64,000 nucleotides of DNA from positions 1 to 64,000 of the forward strand of contig CALXMK010000015.1 of assembly GCA_944389455.1 (NCBI GenBank), read 5' to 3'. This document shows, piece after piece, positions 46,357 to 57,100 of the stretch; within the stretch, counting starts at the first letter, position 1; each line of letters opens with the position of its first letter. The notes beneath the pieces are model-generated. The model worked only from the letters and a program-made list of their open reading frames with translations, made no database searches and was not told the DNA's origin. This stretch comes from an uncultured Verrucomicrobiota bacterium. Its GTDB lineage: Bacteria > Verrucomicrobiota > Verrucomicrobiia > Limisphaerales > UBA1412. The translations under genes were made by a program, and so were the position numbers.

Positions 46357-49305
46357 ATGTCTGATAATCTTTATAAAACAAAATTGCCCTGGATATTAGG
46401 GTTGGTTTTTTTTGCTATTTATTTTATTAGCCTTAATTATTGGGTATCTGTAGATACTCTCAGTGTATTGGCTCCAGTAATGGGTTGGGATTTTTGGAGT
46501 TTGCAGATGAATCACCCTATTTTCCAGTTGATTATGCTGCCTTTCTCCATTTTGCCGGAAAGATTGGCGATAATAGGGATTAATTTATTAGGTGCGTTTT
46601 TGGCATCAATGACGCTGGTTTGGCTGGCCCGCTCGGTTATGTTATTGCCGCAGGATCGTTTTTATGATCAGTCGATTCGTAATGATGATCCAGATGGGAT
46701 TTATGAGGGTAAGTTTTTCTGGCTACCACCCGTTTTAGCGGTTTGCTCTCTGGGATTACTTTTTAATTTTTGGGTGGGAGCTACGAATATTCTTCCCCAG
46801 ATACTTAATGTATTCTTTCTTTCTTATATTATCCGTAATACTTTGGAACATAGGCTCGATGATGAAGATCACTGGATATACAAGGCCGCGGTTGTTTATA
46901 GTATAGCATTGGTAAATAATTGGTTAATGGTGCTCTTTTTCCCGCTTTGGGTAGGAGCAATTTTATGGATTAATATAGATGATCCTCGCCGTTTTCTCCG
47001 TTTGATGATTCGTTCATTCTTCTTTTTCTTGCCAGGACTGATTTTCTTTCTTTATATTCCTATAGCAGAGGCGATTGCGGCAAAATCGGATTTGGGCTTT
47101 TGGGATTTGCTCAAGATGAGCTTGGGAATTTATGTTCGTTCAGTGGCATCGATCCCGCTCTATATGCTCTTTATTTTTTCGACTTTCTCTATAATCCCAT
47201 TGATTTTCTTAAGTATTCGCTGGGATGCTAAAAGTGATGGAGGAAATGGATTTGACGCAATTCTGACTCGGGGAGGCCTCGGAGCGATGAATCTGATTTT
47301 CTTCTTTTATTCAATGGCGATTGCGTTTGATTTACCTCTTTGTCCTCGATATCTTTCTCCTGGATTTTATGGATTGGAATTTCACCTGATCGCGGCTTTG
47401 GTAATGGGCTATACGGCCGGATATCTAATGGTCGTTTTTGGTGAGAAAATTGTGGATAGTAGGAAAAAACGCGAGAAAACGGGAATATTCATGAAAATTT
47501 TTAGTCCTCTAATGTTGGGGATTGTATTCATTACCGGTGTGGGGATGATTGGGGGATTGATTTATCTAAATTATCCGGTGGTGAAAGCATATCAGGGTGA
47601 TTCACTCTATCTTTTAGGGAAGAATTTCCTGCAGGATATTAATAAGAATCGGGAGTTGGAGCCGGATAAGGGGATGACTCTCTTTGCAGATGAGGCGCGC
47701 TTGATTTATTTGGTAAAGGCAACTCAGGCCCGCATGGGAGATACTCATAAAGATATTTTTGTCAATACACAATATATTTCCTATCCATGGTATCATCGGA
47801 GAATGGAGAAGTTTTTCCCAGATCGCTGGAAGGATTTAACAGCAGATGCGCCTCGTAAAATTTATTATTTGGATAATCCAATGGTGATTCAGTGGATGTA
47901 TTCCTATTCCAAGACAGAGGAAATCTATTATCTTCACCCAAGTTTTGGATATTTCTTTGAGGCTTGCCGTCCGACACCTGCCGGAATTTTAACGAAATTG
48001 ACTCCTTATGATGATAAGGACTTGAGCCTTTGGAAGCTAACTCCAGAAGAAGCTCAGCAGGCGATTGAGTATTGGAAAGGGATTGAGGATACCATAGTAA
48101 ATACTTTGCATCCGGTTCAAGAGGATGTGAAGGGAATTAATAATCCGGAAGATTATGTTTCATACTATTATTCTAGAGTGTTAAATAATTATGGGGTGGA
48201 GCTTAACAAAATTGGCATGAAGGAGCAATCGCTTGATTTCTGTCGTAAAGCCTTAGAGCTCAATCCCAATAATCTCTCAGCCATGCTTAATTTGAATTTT
48301 TATGAAACCGGGGCTGAAAATTTAGATGATGAGGCTACTCGCAAGAAGGAGAAGATATTCTCTATGTATCGCTCTGAGTGGCCGCTTGTACTGACCTATT
48401 GCGGCGTATTGGATGTTCCGACCATTCTATCTCAACAAGGTTTATTTTATACACAGGGACATTTATGGAGACAGGCATTCCAATGTTTTCTCCGTGTAGA
48501 GGAATTTGCTCCGGACAATATTCATAATATGATTTCATTGGCCTATGCTGATTTTATGATCGGTGAGAGCGAACGTGCCTTGAGTTTGATTCGTAAAGCT
48601 AAAGACGGATTGCAGAAAGCTAAGCCGAATGATCCTGGTATGGCAACTCTGACCTTACAGGAGGCAGGTTGCTTAATTACATTAGGCAGATTAGATGAGG
48701 CACGTGCATTATTGGATAAGTTGCGCTTGGATTATCCTGCGGATAATCGTATTGAGCAGACTTTGATTAGATTGCTTTTTGAGCGTAAAGAATATGATCT
48801 GGTTTTGCCGATGATTGATCGACAGCTGAAAATTGCTCCGGATGATCCTCAGCTCCGTTATCGTAAAGCTTTGTGTTTATTAGGACTGGAGCGTGACAGC
48901 GAGGCTTTGACGCTTCTTGACGGACTTTATCATAAAAATCCTGATCTCACTCAGGTTTCACAGCTGCGCCGTTCTGTACTCTTGAAGATGGGGAAATTTA
49001 AAGAAGTACGTGAGGAGTATGAATCAGATCTGATCAGGAATGAAAATAATGTTCGCGCGATGATGGGATTGGGAGATGTGGCGGAACGCGAGGGGAGAAA
49101 AGAAGATGCCTTGGAGTGGTATAATAAAGCCATGACTAATCGTGCCGCCGTTCCTTATCAAATTGAGTGGATTGAAGATCGCTTGAATAAAATGACTAAT
49201 GGATCGTCGATTTCTACTAACAATGTGCCTCCGGTGGATGAATTGTTCTCTGAACCAGGGAATCAATTGACCAATACAGGGGCGTTGAAAGTTTTTTCTA
49301 AGTGA
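46357..49305 (+). CDS. DUF2723-like polytopic membrane protein fused to TPR repeats
   Basis: This 982-residue protein has about ten N-terminal membrane helices (residues about 12-430). They resemble the DUF2723/GT-C-like family, where MGWDFWSLQMNHPIFQLI recalls the substrate-binding loop near the first helices. A soluble region of about 150 residues follows, then TPR-type helical repeats from about 610 to 960 (for example ALELNPNNLSAMLNLNF, LLERDSEALTLL-like units). GT-C-like proteins move lipid-linked sugars onto acceptors at the outer face of the membrane; glycosyl transfer is inferred from fold and from the GT9 and GT4 neighbours. A TATAAT lies at 46314-46319 and a small hairpin (46323-46348) just before the ATG. 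Confidence 0.72.
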   Translation: MSDNLYKTKLPWILGLVFFAIYFISLNYWVSVDTLSVLAPVMGWDFWSLQMNHPIFQLIMLPFSILPERLAIIGINLLGAFLASMTLVWLARSVMLLPQDRFYDQSIRNDDPDGIYEGKFFWLPPVLAVCSLGLLFNFWVGATNILPQILNVFFLSYIIRNTLEHRLDDEDHWIYKAAVVYSIALVNNWLMVLFFPLWVGAILWINIDDPRRFLRLMIRSFFFFLPGLIFFLYIPIAEAIAAKSDLGFWDLLKMSLGIYVRSVASIPLYMLFIFSTFSIIPLIFLSIRWDAKSDGGNGFDAILTRGGLGAMNLIFFFYSMAIAFDLPLCPRYLSPGFYGLEFHLIAALVMGYTAGYLMVVFGEKIVDSRKKREKTGIFMKIFSPLMLGIVFITGVGMIGGLIYLNYPVVKAYQGDSLYLLGKNFLQDINKNRELEPDKGMTLFADEARLIYLVKATQARMGDTHKDIFVNTQYISYPWYHRRMEKFFPDRWKDLTADAPRKIYYLDNPMVIQWMYSYSKTEEIYYLHPSFGYFFEACRPTPAGILTKLTPYDDKDLSLWKLTPEEAQQAIEYWKGIEDTIVNTLHPVQEDVKGINNPEDYVSYYYSRVLNNYGVELNKIGMKEQSLDFCRKALELNPNNLSAMLNLNFYETGAENLDDEATRKKEKIFSMYRSEWPLVLTYCGVLDVPTILSQQGLFYTQGHLWRQAFQCFLRVEEFAPDNIHNMISLAYADFMIGESERALSLIRKAKDGLQKAKPNDPGMATLTLQEAGCLITLGRLDEARALLDKLRLDYPADNRIEQTLIRLLFERKEYDLVLPMIDRQLKIAPDDPQLRYRKALCLLGLERDSEALTLLDGLYHKNPDLTQVSQLRRSVLLKMGKFKEVREEYESDLIRNENNVRAMMGLGDVAEREGRKEDALEWYNKAMTNRAAVPYQIEWIEDRLNKMTNGSSISTNNVPPVDELFSEPGNQLTNTGALKVFSK

Positions 49306-49388
49306 TAATTCTTATTTTAGGTATTGCTCCTAAGTAGAGGTGAAGGGGGCTTGAATTAGCTATAGGATGTTGATATAGCTGGAAATTG

Positions 49389-50564
49389 ATGGGAATCCGG
49401 ATAGAGCATGTTATTACACGTTTAATTGTGGGAGGCGCTCAGGAGAATACTCTTTCTACGGTATTATATTTGCGCAAAATTCCTCAATTGGAGGTGACTC
49501 TGACTGCGGGCCCCTCGGAGGGGCCAGAGGGGAGTTTAGAGTCATTAGCCCGAGCTCAGAAGGGATTATTTCATTTGGAGCCACGTTTAGTCAGACCGGT
49601 TTCCCCGGTGAGTGATTTGAGTTGTCTACTCTCGCTGACACGGCGTTTCCAGCGGCTTAAACCGCAGATTGTTCATACTCACAGCGGTAAAGCCGGGTTG
49701 ATTGGACGGATGGCGGCCGCTTTTGCTGGGGTTCCTGTGGTGTTTCATACAATTCATGGACCTTCTTTTGGGGCATTTCAGGGAGCGGGTGCGAACTTAA
49801 TTTATACTAATGCAGAGAGGTTGGCTGGGCGTTTTACGGATCATTTTATCGTTGTAGCCAATGCGATGAGAGATCAGTATCTTGCAGCTGGAATTGGAAA
49901 ACCGGAGGAATATACACGTGTTTTTTCCGGTTTTAGTTTAGAACCGTATTTGCGGGCCGGCAATGATTTAAAGCTCAGAGCCAAATATGGATTGGAGCCG
50001 GATGATGTTGTAATAGGTAAGATTGCCCGTCTTTTTCACTTGAAGGGACATGATGTACTTTTCCAGATAGCTCCTCGGATTATCCAAGCGGAGCCCAGAG
50101 TAAAGTTTCTTTTAGTTGGTGATGGTATTCTGCGTGAGCAATTTGAGCGAATACTGCGTGAAAAGGGGATTTTAGATCATTTTGTTTTTACTGGATTAGT
50201 CCCTCCGAGTGATGTTCCTTCTTTGACAGGAGTTATGGATATTTTAATTCATCTTTCTGAACGGGAAGGTCTTCCAAGGGCTCTTGCGCAGGCTTTAGCG
50301 GCGGCCAGACCTGTGATTTCATTTGATCGAGACGGAGCTCGTGAAATTTGTCTTAATGAGGAGACTGGATTACTCATTGCGCCAAATGATCTTGCTGGGT
50401 TGGAGCGTGGATTGCTTCGATTAATTCGTGATCCGGATTTACGTTATAAATTAGGTAAACGAGGCCGTGCTTATGTTCAGGAACATTTTCCCGAGAGAAA
50501 GATGGGAAATGAGATTTATAATCTTTATCGTCAATTTTTTCCGGAGCAGCTTCCTCCTCATTAG
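49389..50564 (+). CDS. Glycosyltransferase family 4
   Basis: This 391-residue GT-B enzyme has the N-terminal acceptor domain (HVITRLIVGGAQENTLS, with HTHSGKAGLIGR) and the C-terminal donor domain with VIGKIARLFHLKGHDVL, FLLVGDGILREQFE, VFTGLVPPSDVPSL and the EREGLPRALAQALAAARPVI segment, which carries the E-x7-E-like signature for nucleotide-sugar binding. It most resembles transferases of exopolysaccharide or glycolipid synthesis. ATG 49389 is preferred over the TTG at 49386. It is transcribed towards mutY and closes the envelope-sugar gene series. Confidence 0.85.
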   Translation: MGIRIEHVITRLIVGGAQENTLSTVLYLRKIPQLEVTLTAGPSEGPEGSLESLARAQKGLFHLEPRLVRPVSPVSDLSCLLSLTRRFQRLKPQIVHTHSGKAGLIGRMAAAFAGVPVVFHTIHGPSFGAFQGAGANLIYTNAERLAGRFTDHFIVVANAMRDQYLAAGIGKPEEYTRVFSGFSLEPYLRAGNDLKLRAKYGLEPDDVVIGKIARLFHLKGHDVLFQIAPRIIQAEPRVKFLLVGDGILREQFERILREKGILDHFVFTGLVPPSDVPSLTGVMDILIHLSEREGLPRALAQALAAARPVISFDRDGAREICLNEETGLLIAPNDLAGLERGLLRLIRDPDLRYKLGKRGRAYVQEHFPERKMGNEIYNLYRQFFPEQLPPH

Positions 50565-50608
50565 GATTATAAATGGTATTAAAGGTGATTGGCGGTTTAT
50601 AGGAAAAC

Positions 50609-51739
50609 TCAGAAGAGTTTTTCTTCCATTTTTTTTAGGAGTTTGCGGTGAGAGTGGGTGACAGGGAGAGCTTTGAGTTCTTCCTCGGAGACAAATCTTA
50701 AGTTTTCATCGAGAGAAAGTTTCCCATCGACCTGGCCAGGATAGAGAAATACGGTAATTTGGTAACGGGTAATATTATGAGAAACTTTGCAGAGAAGTCC
50801 TTTGCCAAGAATGAGGTTAATTTTAGCGAATTGATGATAGGCTGCTTCCCATTTTATCTCTTCAAGCATAGGCAGTTGCCAGAATCCGTGATTTCGGACA
50901 CCGGGAGGACGACGGCTGATTAGAACCCGGCCTTTCGAATCACGACAGTAGAGAGCTATATCTTCGCGCCGGATAAGCGGAGGCGCACTTTTTCGGAGAG
51001 GGTAATCGAGTGGATTACCTTGTTGGAATGCGCTGCAGAGTTTTGTCAACGGGCAGTGATTGCAGTCAGGAGATTGAGGCGTGCAGAGTGTAGCTCCCAT
51101 ATCCATCATGGCCTGATTAAAGAAACTGCATCCCATGGGATGATGGATTTTATCAGCAGACTGAACCAGTTCTGCACTGAGTTGCCAGATCGGTTCAGAA
51201 GTTTTAGAGCTTGCCGTGGCTGCGGGAATAGACAGCGCATACAGGCGGCAGAGCAATCGAATGACATTGCCGTCTACAATGGGGCAGGGAAGGTTATAAG
51301 CAATGCTGCAGATGGCTCCTGCCGTATAGCGGCCGATACCGGCCAATGCGATAATTTCTTCAGGATGTTTGGGGAAGATTCCTTTGTAATGAGTGCAGAT
51401 AAATCGTGCGGCTTTGAGGATATTGCGAGCACGGTTATAATAGCCCAAGCCTTCCCATAGTTTAATTACTTCTTCTTCACGAGCTCTGGCCAGGGTGGAA
51501 ATATCGGGCAGAGTCTTCATCCAGCGCTTCCAGTAGGGAATGACTGTGGCTACCTGAGTTTGTTGGAGCATGATTTCCGATATCCAGATACCGTAAGCGG
51601 AGGGGAGTGGCCCCTCTGGATCGAGTGTTCGCCAGGGCATAGGGCGTGCCGCAGGATTGAACCAGGTGAGGAGTTTTTCGGCAATAATTTCTGGTGCAGG
51701 TTTGGAAAAGTTTCCGGTTTGAGTTGAATTTATTATCAT
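50609..51739 (-). CDS. mutY: A/G-specific adenine DNA glycosylase
   Basis: This 376-residue base-excision enzyme removes adenine paired with 8-oxoguanine. It has WISEIMLQQTQVATVIPYW (catalytic Glu), the helix-hairpin-helix AGIGRYTAGAI, the catalytic Asp in CPIVDGNVIRLL, a four-cysteine [4Fe-4S] motif CTPQSPDCNHCPLTKLC and a C-terminal NUDIX-like domain (RVLISRRPPGVRNHGFWQLP) that reads 8-oxoG. It is the last gene of the rpoZ-smpB-epimerase-mutY series, 34 bases after the epimerase. Confidence 0.93.
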   Translation of the reverse strand: MIINSTQTGNFSKPAPEIIAEKLLTWFNPAARPMPWRTLDPEGPLPSAYGIWISEIMLQQTQVATVIPYWKRWMKTLPDISTLARAREEEVIKLWEGLGYYNRARNILKAARFICTHYKGIFPKHPEEIIALAGIGRYTAGAICSIAYNLPCPIVDGNVIRLLCRLYALSIPAATASSKTSEPIWQLSAELVQSADKIHHPMGCSFFNQAMMDMGATLCTPQSPDCNHCPLTKLCSAFQQGNPLDYPLRKSAPPLIRREDIALYCRDSKGRVLISRRPPGVRNHGFWQLPMLEEIKWEAAYHQFAKINLILGKGLLCKVSHNITRYQITVFLYPGQVDGKLSLDENLRFVSEEELKALPVTHSHRKLLKKMEEKLF

Positions 51740-51773
51740 TGCCGGGTGTAAGTGAAAGATGATTGGAACAAAA

Positions 51774-52763
51774 TCATCTGATGGAATTGCAGGAGATAGA
51801 GTGTGCGATATCCCGAATGATATCTTCCAAACTGTATTTTGGAGAAAAATTTATCCTGGCACGGATTTTATCAATAGAGGGTTTGCGCCGAGCCATATCC
51901 TGAAAGCCGGGAGGATAGGCTTTTTCATAGGGAATAAATTCAATCTGTGATTTAGAGCGAGTCAGAGAGATAACCTTGCGTGCTAAATCTGCAATAGATA
52001 TTTCGGAGTCAGCACCAATATTGAAAATTTCGCCTACTCCGGTGGGAGGAGACCCTTCTAGAAGGAGTGCAATAGCCTGGACAGCGTCGGCTACATGGCA
52101 AAAACAGCGTGTTTGAGTGCCGTCTCCATAAACAGAGAGGGGGGATCCCTCAAGGGCTGCTTTGACGAATCTGGGAAGCACCATTCCATAACGGCCGCTT
52201 TGACGAGGTCCTACTATATTAAAAAGACGAGCAATGACAATAGGTGTTTTATATTCACGCCAGGAGGCTATGGCCATAAACTCATCCATTAGTTTAGAGC
52301 AGGCATAATTCCAGCGCAGGAGAGCGGGTTGACCTATATAAAGGTCATCACTTTCAGAAAATCTGGATTTGGCACTTTTGCCATAGACTTCCGAGGTTGA
52401 GGCCAAAAGAAAGCTTTTTTTATATTTAGAGGCCAGAGTTAGAATGCACTCGGTTTCGTGTAAGTTATTATGTATGCTGTAGAGCGGTCTTTCAATGATA
52501 AGCTTGACTCCCACAGCGGCTGCCAGATGAAAGATACCATCGCATTCTTCAATGTATCTTTCAAGATCAGTGGTTTCAGATACTTTTGAACGGATAAAAT
52601 GAACCTCTTTGCGTTTAATAAGAGCATGGATATTGGATAGGCTGCCAGTAGAGAGGTCGTCAATTAAGGTAACTCGGTGGCCGTTTTGCAACAAGAGTTC
52701 GGCCAGATGGGATCCAATAAAACCGGCACCGCCGCTGATCAGGTAATGTTTGCTTAAGCTCAA
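51774..52763 (-). CDS. NAD-dependent sugar epimerase/dehydratase (UDP-glucuronate decarboxylase-like)
   Basis: This 329-residue extended SDR has the NAD-binding motif GGAGFIGSHLAE, the catalytic STSEVYGKS and YACSK segments, and RLFNIVGPRQSGRYGMVLPRF, a signature shared by UDP-glucuronate decarboxylases and dTDP-glucose dehydratases. It converts a nucleotide sugar, probably for surface polysaccharide synthesis. The R-[FW]-N-x-x-GPRQ pattern slightly favours the UDP-xylose synthase type. It lies 46 bases after smpB, an unexpected neighbour for housekeeping genes. Confidence 0.8.
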   Translation of the reverse strand: MSLSKHYLISGGAGFIGSHLAELLLQNGHRVTLIDDLSTGSLSNIHALIKRKEVHFIRSKVSETTDLERYIEECDGIFHLAAAVGVKLIIERPLYSIHNNLHETECILTLASKYKKSFLLASTSEVYGKSAKSRFSESDDLYIGQPALLRWNYACSKLMDEFMAIASWREYKTPIVIARLFNIVGPRQSGRYGMVLPRFVKAALEGSPLSVYGDGTQTRCFCHVADAVQAIALLLEGSPPTGVGEIFNIGADSEISIADLARKVISLTRSKSQIEFIPYEKAYPPGFQDMARRKPSIDKIRARINFSPKYSLEDIIRDIAHSISCNSIR

Positions 52764-52809
52764 AGGAAATCGGAATAATGCGGTGAGTGTATCAGTATTG
52801 AAAGGGAGA

Positions 52810-53265
52810 TCAGCGATTTTTCAGTCGAACGCTCATGGCCCGGCGTAGCTCTTTATCCGATTCGCGTTTTTTAATATCATCCCTCTTATCGTATTCGGCT
52901 TTGCCTTTCCCAAGTGCTAGACGGACTTTTACGCGATTCTTTTTCCAATACAAGCCGAGAGGGACAATAGCATGGCCTTTTGCCATCACCTTAAGTTCCA
53001 GCCGGCGGATTTCATTTTTATGGAGAAGCAATCGACGGCAAGCTTTAGGATCATGATTCATGCGATTGCCGAAGTTGTATTCATCGATGTGGGCGTTATA
53101 GAGGTTAATTTGCCCATTTTCGATACGGGCAAAGGCATCACGAATTTGTCCTCGGCCAGCTCGCAGCGATTTAACCTCTGTGCCCCTCAGGACGATTCCG
53201 GCCTCCATAGTTTCGAGAATGAAGTAATCTCGGCGTGCTTTTGAGTTAGAGATAATATCGCCCAT
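52810..53265 (-). CDS. smpB: SsrA-binding protein
   Basis: This 151-residue protein carries tmRNA to stalled ribosomes. Motifs are KARRDYFILETMEAGIVLRGTEVKS, FARIENGQINLYNAHI, RRLLLHKNEI and the basic C-terminal tail KRDDIKKRESDKELRRAM that folds in the decoding centre. It follows rpoZ by about 56 bases. The tmRNA gene itself is not seen in this window. Confidence 0.96.
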   Translation of the reverse strand: MGDIISNSKARRDYFILETMEAGIVLRGTEVKSLRAGRGQIRDAFARIENGQINLYNAHIDEYNFGNRMNHDPKACRRLLLHKNEIRRLELKVMAKGHAIVPLGLYWKKNRVKVRLALGKGKAEYDKRDDIKKRESDKELRRAMSVRLKNR

Positions 53266-53275
53266 ATAGATTAGA

Positions 53276-53312
53276 GAGCCGGAGCTTATATAGATGGTAT
53301 ATGCTCCGGTTC
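53276..53312 (-). other. Hairpin between rpoZ and smpB
   Basis: A ten-base arm at 53276-53285 pairs with 53303-53312 (one wobble), with further A/T pairing in the loop. There is no T-run, so it looks like an intercistronic RNA structure rather than a terminator. Confidence 0.45.
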
Positions 53313-53321
53313 GGGAAAAAA

Positions 53322-53573
53322 TTAAGCTCTCCGTTTACGGCGCAGATTTGCCGTATAGACAGGAGCATCGTTGGTGAATTCGGTTTCTTCCCAAGAGAGC
53401 TTATCCTCTATTAGCTCAGTCATCGCAATATCTGCCGCACCCATATTTTCTACTCCATTTAGCAACGGACGGCTGCCGGAGTTCAATTGGCGAACACGTT
53501 TTGATATGATATTGATTAAGGTGTTGGCGTCGCCCACCTTTTCCAAAGCTTGTTTGCAAATTTCAGGATTCAA
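53322..53573 (-). CDS. rpoZ: RNA polymerase omega subunit
   Basis: This 83-residue protein has the omega core: GDANTLINIISKRVRQLNSG, RPLLNG, then an ADIAMTELIEDKLSW helix. Omega stabilises the beta-prime subunit and assists assembly. It starts with TTG, supported by GAGG a few bases upstream. The C-terminal basic tail (RRKRRA) is typical of small omega subunits. It is the first gene of the minus-strand series with smpB. Confidence 0.85.
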   Translation of the reverse strand: MNPEICKQALEKVGDANTLINIISKRVRQLNSGSRPLLNGVENMGAADIAMTELIEDKLSWEETEFTNDAPVYTANLRRKRRA

Positions 53574-54193
53574 TTTATCCTCTTTAAAAAATGGTTTTAT
53601 CCTTGGCTTAGGGTACAGGCCCTCCCCGTACCGGCAAGGTCTCTTATTATGAATAAAAGCAAAAGAGAAAGCAATATGATAATTGATGGAAATCTCTTAT
53701 TCTTTAAAAAGCGTTTTAGAAAGAGGGTTATAAGTAGATAGTTTCCTTTAATTTTCTTTGATTAAACTATGAGGAAAAAAGAGAGAATAGAAGGAGAATA
53801 TTACTCTTTGAACCCAAATCAAGATGAAAAAACAGTAAAAACTAATTTGAAAAAAATAAATGTTCAAGCTTTTTTTAATCAATCTTGAAAAGCAAAATAA
53901 GCTGTTTTAATAAAAAAAATAAGAAAACAAAATTTATTAAAAAATAATTCATTTGTTTTTATTTTTATAACTTATTTTATTTAAGTATGTTATACTGTAT
54001 TCTTTTGAAGAAATAGGCGTTTTTATTTAAAGGCAGTTTTTTAAATTCTGTTTTTTTAAGAAAATTTAAAAATATCGACTCTGGAATTGACAAGTATACG
54101 AAAAACTGGATAATTACTTCCTGTAATTGCAGAGTGAATGGAAAATATAAGCGCCCTGCAAAGAAATGCTAACAATTATTTGTTTAATGACGT
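53574..54193. other. 620-base noncoding region, strongly AT-rich on the right
   Basis: The stretch from about 53740 to 54080 is very AT-rich with long A and T runs and no plausible gene. It should contain the rpoZ promoter on the minus strand and the promoter of the LamG giant on the plus strand. Confidence 0.6.
54087..54114 (+). promoter_or_regulatory. Candidate sigma-70 promoter of the LamG giant
   Basis: TTGACA (54087-54092) and GATAAT (54109-54114), 16-base spacer, about 80 bases before ATG 54194. Confidence 0.6.
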
Positions 54194-57100
54194 ATGAGTA
54201 TCAAGAATCATTGGGCAGTTCGATCTGCCGGCAGCGCAGTGGCGCTGTTGACATCAGTGATGGTAGCCGCCGCTGCTGATCCTCAACTGGTGTTAGATTT
54301 CCAATTCAATGAGGGGACAGGTACAACTACTACCAGTTCTACAGAGTTTGGAAATGCTGTATTGCACTTGACTCCGCCTAACGAAGAAGGATGGGTTGTA
54401 ACCAGCAGCAGTAATTCGCCGTCAGGAAAGTCCGGCGATATGTCTGCCAGTTTTGAAAGTCATGGTTATCTAGTCGCAGATATTGATTATTCTGAGTTGG
54501 ATTTAACTCAAGCTTTTACTTGGGAAGGATGGATTAATCCAGATCCAAATGATACCCGAGGCCGAGCAGAAAATATATTTGATTTTGGTGGAGCTTTTGA
54601 AATCTGCCTTGACGCAGATGGTCAATTATATGTCTATTTCCCGACCTCCGGGATAACAATGGAATCAGGGATTACTGTAACGGCGGGAGAATGGCATCAT
54701 TATGCCGTTGTTTATAGTCCTGCATCGATGGGGGTATCTTTCTATGTTGACGGGGAGTATTGGAATTTTGGGAGTATAGAATCACTTGCCTATGCAGGAA
54801 ATGGATTTCAAGTTAAGAAAGTTTCGTTAGGAGCAAATGCTATTGGCGGCTATGCGTTCCAAGGAAATATAGACCGTGTGCGTTTACATCAGGCAGAGTT
54901 TTATAGTTCTGCCGATATGGATATCGATGCAGCCAATCCTAAAGCGGCACGCTCGGATACGATTTATTGTTGGAATTTCGATGAAGCGTCGTTGCCTTAT
55001 GCTTCCTCTGCAAAAGCAAAGACTTTGGTTGATGGATTAACTAATCCTGTTTCAAGAATTGATTTTGCTTCCACAACTCCGGCCAGAGATATAGATAGTA
55101 CTCTGACTAATGATTTTTCAGTCTATATCGATAACAGTGCCCGCGCTGGCAATGATGGCTGGAATGTCGGTTGGTTAGAGCTGAGTGATGTGGATTGGGG
55201 CGATACTGATCCAAGCTTTACGATTGAAACCTGGGTTAAAGGGCTAAGTAAAGCCAGTGGAGTTAAAGAGGTTTTCTTCCAAAGCTGGTCTCATCCGGAA
55301 GGAAAATTCCCGCGCTTGGCTTTTGCAGTATCGGATAAGTTCACAGTTTTCATAACGACGATGGGAATTTCGGATATTGATACCGGTGTAGCGATTCCGG
55401 AGGATGGCGGATGGCATCATATTGCAGTGGCCTATGATCATCCTAATGGGGTAATGAATGTCTATATCGATGGAGAGCTTGGAGGAAAAGTAGCATATAG
55501 CAGTGGTGTAAATTTCCAGGCTCAGAGTGATTCATATAGCACTTGGGTGCCAAATTTGAATCATTCAAATCTGGCGACGATAGGAGCCGAACACACAGGT
55601 TATGCTCCGTTTACGGGAAACATTGATCGCCTCCGTTTCTGGAAGGGAGCTTTGACAGCTGATCAGCTGGATTATGCCTACTATGGAGATCCAATTATCC
55701 CTCCCACAATTCAAGATCCTTATACGACAAACTATATCCAGCCGACCGGTGCTAAGGTTAATTTGGCTCCGAAGGTAATTGGTACTGATACGGAAGATAT
55801 TCCAATGACCTACCAATGGTTTAAGGATGGAGTAGAGATTAGTGGAGCCACCAATGCTAATTATATTGTAGATGTATCATCTTCTACAGCGGGTGTCTAC
55901 ACTTTGTTTGCTTCAAATAAGAAAGGTGACTTAGGAGGAGAAGCGACTTCTAATGGATATACGATTACTGTGGATGATGCTTCTTTTACGGGGGCCTCGA
56001 CACTCTTTGATTTTGAGTTTAATGAGGGTGAAGGCGTGATTTCTACCAGTGAAGTCAATGGCTGGGTTGCTACTATCGGAAAGGAATATCAGCCGGAATT
56101 AGCTCCCTATGCTACAAATAATACGTATACGCAGATTCCCGGAGATATGGCCTGTGTTTTCACGGGAACAGGATCTTTACTTGGGTGGACTGATTTAGAA
56201 GTTGATTTAAGTGAAGGTTTTACCATAGAAACATGGTTATATATTGATCCCAATAATGACAAAGAGGCTGAAGGATTCTTCAGCTATGGCAATTCCATTA
56301 AGTTAGGGTGTAATATTAACCATGAACTGGTATTGACTTTTATGGGAGTTTTGGATTTTAACTCAAAAATAATACCTTCCGCTGGGGGGTGGATGCATGT
56401 AGCTGCTGCATGGGATCCTGCTAGTGCAATGATTAATTTCTATCTAAATGGTATCGAGTCCGCAAATGTTTCAACAGAAAATTATCTTCCTCCATCTTTA
56501 ACTAAACAGAGTGATAAGGAGGGGTTCCCTTATAGGATTACAATTGGTTCTGAAGCAGAAGGACAACCAACTATGGGGATGCTTGATCGCGTTCGTTTCC
56601 ATAAGGGTGTATTTACGGCAGATCAGTTGGATTATGATCCTATGAATAAGAAGCCGCTGACAGCCGATAATTACTTTGCCTTTGACTTTGATAATGGTGA
56701 AACAGCTATTCCTTTCACCAGCACTTCAACCAATCCTGTAATTGTGTTGGATAGAGATTTAGCTGAAATCACAAGCATTGCCAATAATCTGAGTTGGAGC
56801 AATGACTCGCCGACTAGCAGATTAGATGAATATTCCGTTCGTAATCCGGGCAAAGGTCACTATGGGACTATTCCTATTGAAGCTTCGGTATTGGATGTTT
56901 CCAATCCCAGTTTCACGATTGAGGCTTGGATCAAGCCCGATGGTTTGACGAAAAATCGCCAAATTATCTATGCCAGTGATGGTACAGGCCGTTTCTCCTA
57001 TTGGATTGATAGTTTCGGTCAACTGGGATGGACGGCATATAGTATTGAGGATATTTACTGCAATGCCCCAGTACCTATTGATGGCAAGTGGCATCATACG

